Shown in pieces: positions 7,334 to 8,173 of a stretch of 8,173 nucleotides of DNA. The position numbers and the translations under genes are program-made. The notes below the pieces were generated by a model. That model was given only the letters and a program-made list of their open reading frames with translations, did no database searches and was not told the origin of the DNA. The stretch's first letter is position 1. Each line of letters starts with the position of its first letter. This DNA is from DAIOEK01 sp036746315 (GTDB taxonomy: Bacteria > Chloroflexota > Anaerolineae > Anaerolineales > Anaerolineaceae), in contig DAIOEK010000068.1 in the NCBI GenBank assembly GCA_036746315.1, positions 1-8,173 on the forward strand, given 5' to 3'.

Positions 7334-8085
7334 CCACACTGAGGGAATGGGATCAGCGCTTTAAACAACAAGCCGGATGGACAGCTTCCATCCGGTCTTA
7401 TCTATATCGAATGGCGTCCATTCAACAGGCGGAAATGATCCTGGATGTTGGCTGCGGCACGGGCGTTTTGCTTGCCGAATTGCAGCAGCAATATCACTGT
7501 CCGGCTTTCGGATTGGATTTGGATTTGAAATCCCTGCGCTTTTCCAGGCAAAACGGTCAAAAAAGTCGGCTGTTCGCTGGCGATGCGTGCCGGATTCCGT
7601 TGTCCTCAAACAGGGTGGATATTGCCTTCTTTCATTTCGTACTGCTATGGTTGGAGGATGTGCAAACGGCGCTGCAGGAGGTGAAACGCTGCCTCAAACC
7701 GGGTGGATGGATACTTTGTCTGGCAGAACCGGACCACGCTTCTCGGGTGGATTTTCCCCCACCTCTGGATGAACTTGGCGCATCTCAGACGCGATCATTG
7801 CAGCGCCAGGGAGCGGATATCTCCGCTGGTCGAAAACTGGCCACCTGGGTGAAGCAAGCCGGCCTCCAGGTTGTTGAAAGTGGTGTGCTGGGGTCGCAGT
7901 GGCAGCCAGTGATCGATCCATACGAGTTTGAAATGGAATGGGAATGGTTAAAGCGCGATGGCGTGGAGTGTAAAAGTTTGACTAGTGACGAAATAAAAAA
8001 AATGGATTGGCAGGCACGACTGGATGGCAACCGGGTGATGTATGTTCCCATGTATTATGCGTGCGCCCGAAAATCAGCATCTTAA
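7330..8085 (+). CDS. Class I SAM-dependent methyltransferase
   Basis: This 251-residue protein has the Rossmann methyltransferase fold of the Methyltransf_11/25 type. Motif I is ILDVGCGTG (37-45), an acidic strand end lies in GLDLD (61-65), GDACRIPL (84-91) is the adenine-contact region, and LKPGGWI (122-128) is the conserved turn before strand 5. The C-terminal part (about 145-251) is helical and probably shapes the acceptor pocket; the acceptor is not identifiable. The ATG lies inside the stop of the radical SAM paralogue (ATGA overlap) with no obvious separate binding site, so translation is probably coupled. This makes it likely to act on the same substrate or pathway, for example by methylating the modified tail. 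Small-molecule or other methylation cannot be excluded. It appears to be the last gene of the operon; no convincing terminator hairpin follows. Confidence 0.92.
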   Translation: MTTLREWDQRFKQQAGWTASIRSYLYRMASIQQAEMILDVGCGTGVLLAELQQQYHCPAFGLDLDLKSLRFSRQNGQKSRLFAGDACRIPLSSNRVDIAFFHFVLLWLEDVQTALQEVKRCLKPGGWILCLAEPDHASRVDFPPPLDELGASQTRSLQRQGADISAGRKLATWVKQAGLQVVESGVLGSQWQPVIDPYEFEMEWEWLKRDGVECKSLTSDEIKKMDWQARLDGNRVMYVPMYYACARKSAS

Positions 8086-8100
8086 AAATCCGGCTTGGGG

Positions 8101-8129
8101 TTGCAGAAATGACGGAGTAAGACTATAAT
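8101..8129 (+). promoter_or_regulatory. Promoter of the tRNA gene
   Basis: TTGCAG (8101-8106), a 17-base spacer and a perfect TATAAT (8124-8129) lie just before the tRNA. Transcription would start near 8136, leaving a 5' leader of only about seven bases. The -35 is weak. Confidence 0.6.
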
Positions 8130-8142
8130 ACCGTTCGTTGTT

Positions 8143-8173
8143 CGGGGCGTGGCGCAGCCCGGCTAGCGCGCTT
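8143..8173 (+). tRNA. tRNA, probably tRNA-Pro, 5' part only
   Basis: The window ends inside a tRNA. Visible parts are the 5' acceptor strand CGGGGCG, the TG at positions 8-9, a D-arm with stem GCGC/GCGC around AGCCCGGCTA, the following G and the start of the anticodon stem (CTT). A C at position 1 with this acceptor and D-arm sequence is typical of bacterial tRNA-Pro. The anticodon lies outside the window, so the isoacceptor cannot be named. Confidence 0.8.

Noticed and set aside
8086..8123. Possible terminator after the methyltransferase gene
   Set aside because: No GC-rich hairpin followed by a T run is present; the stretch holds only the tRNA promoter.

Overview
The window is bacterial: it has an NAD-dependent DNA ligase, Shine-Dalgarno sites, sigma70-like promoters and a bacterial-type tRNA start. 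Base composition is moderate, near half GC. The lineage is uncertain; the architecture would fit an Anaerolineae-like Chloroflexota, but that is a weak guess from general resemblance. No insertion sequence, CRISPR array or phage gene was seen.

Left part, minus strand (1-2559): a housekeeping pair. ligA (NAD-dependent DNA ligase, complete) is followed after 9 bases by ldh (L-lactate dehydrogenase), whose 3' half lies outside the window. The ldh ribosome binding site abuts the ligA stop, so the two are probably cotranscribed from a promoter at 2608-2635.

Middle and right part, plus strand (2650-8085): five genes in one direction, with gaps of 36, 13 and 12 bases and a final 4-base overlap, so probably one operon. 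They are (1) a small two-helix membrane protein with a C4 zinc ribbon; (2) a 565-residue protein with a signal peptide, ectodomain, one membrane helix and cytosolic domain, resembling the DUF2207 layout and ending in a striking Cys-Ala repeat with eight cysteines; (3) a radical SAM/SPASM enzyme with a fused N-terminal PqqD-like (RRE) domain; (4) a paralogue of that enzyme in which every cluster-binding cysteine is missing and the SPASM end is cut off; (5) a class I SAM-dependent methyltransferase.

The main hypothesis is that genes 2-5 form a RiPP-like protein modification system. The substrate would be the cysteine-rich C-terminal tail of a full-size membrane protein rather than a short precursor peptide. 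The active radical SAM protein would be the modifying enzyme, the cysteine-less paralogue a binding partner or scaffold, and the methyltransferase a second tailoring step. Predicted topology puts the tail in the cytosol, where these enzymes would act. The chemistry is unknown and the link is inferred from gene order and domain content.

Right edge (8086-8173): a short intergenic stretch with a promoter for a tRNA, probably tRNA-Pro, which is cut off by the window end.
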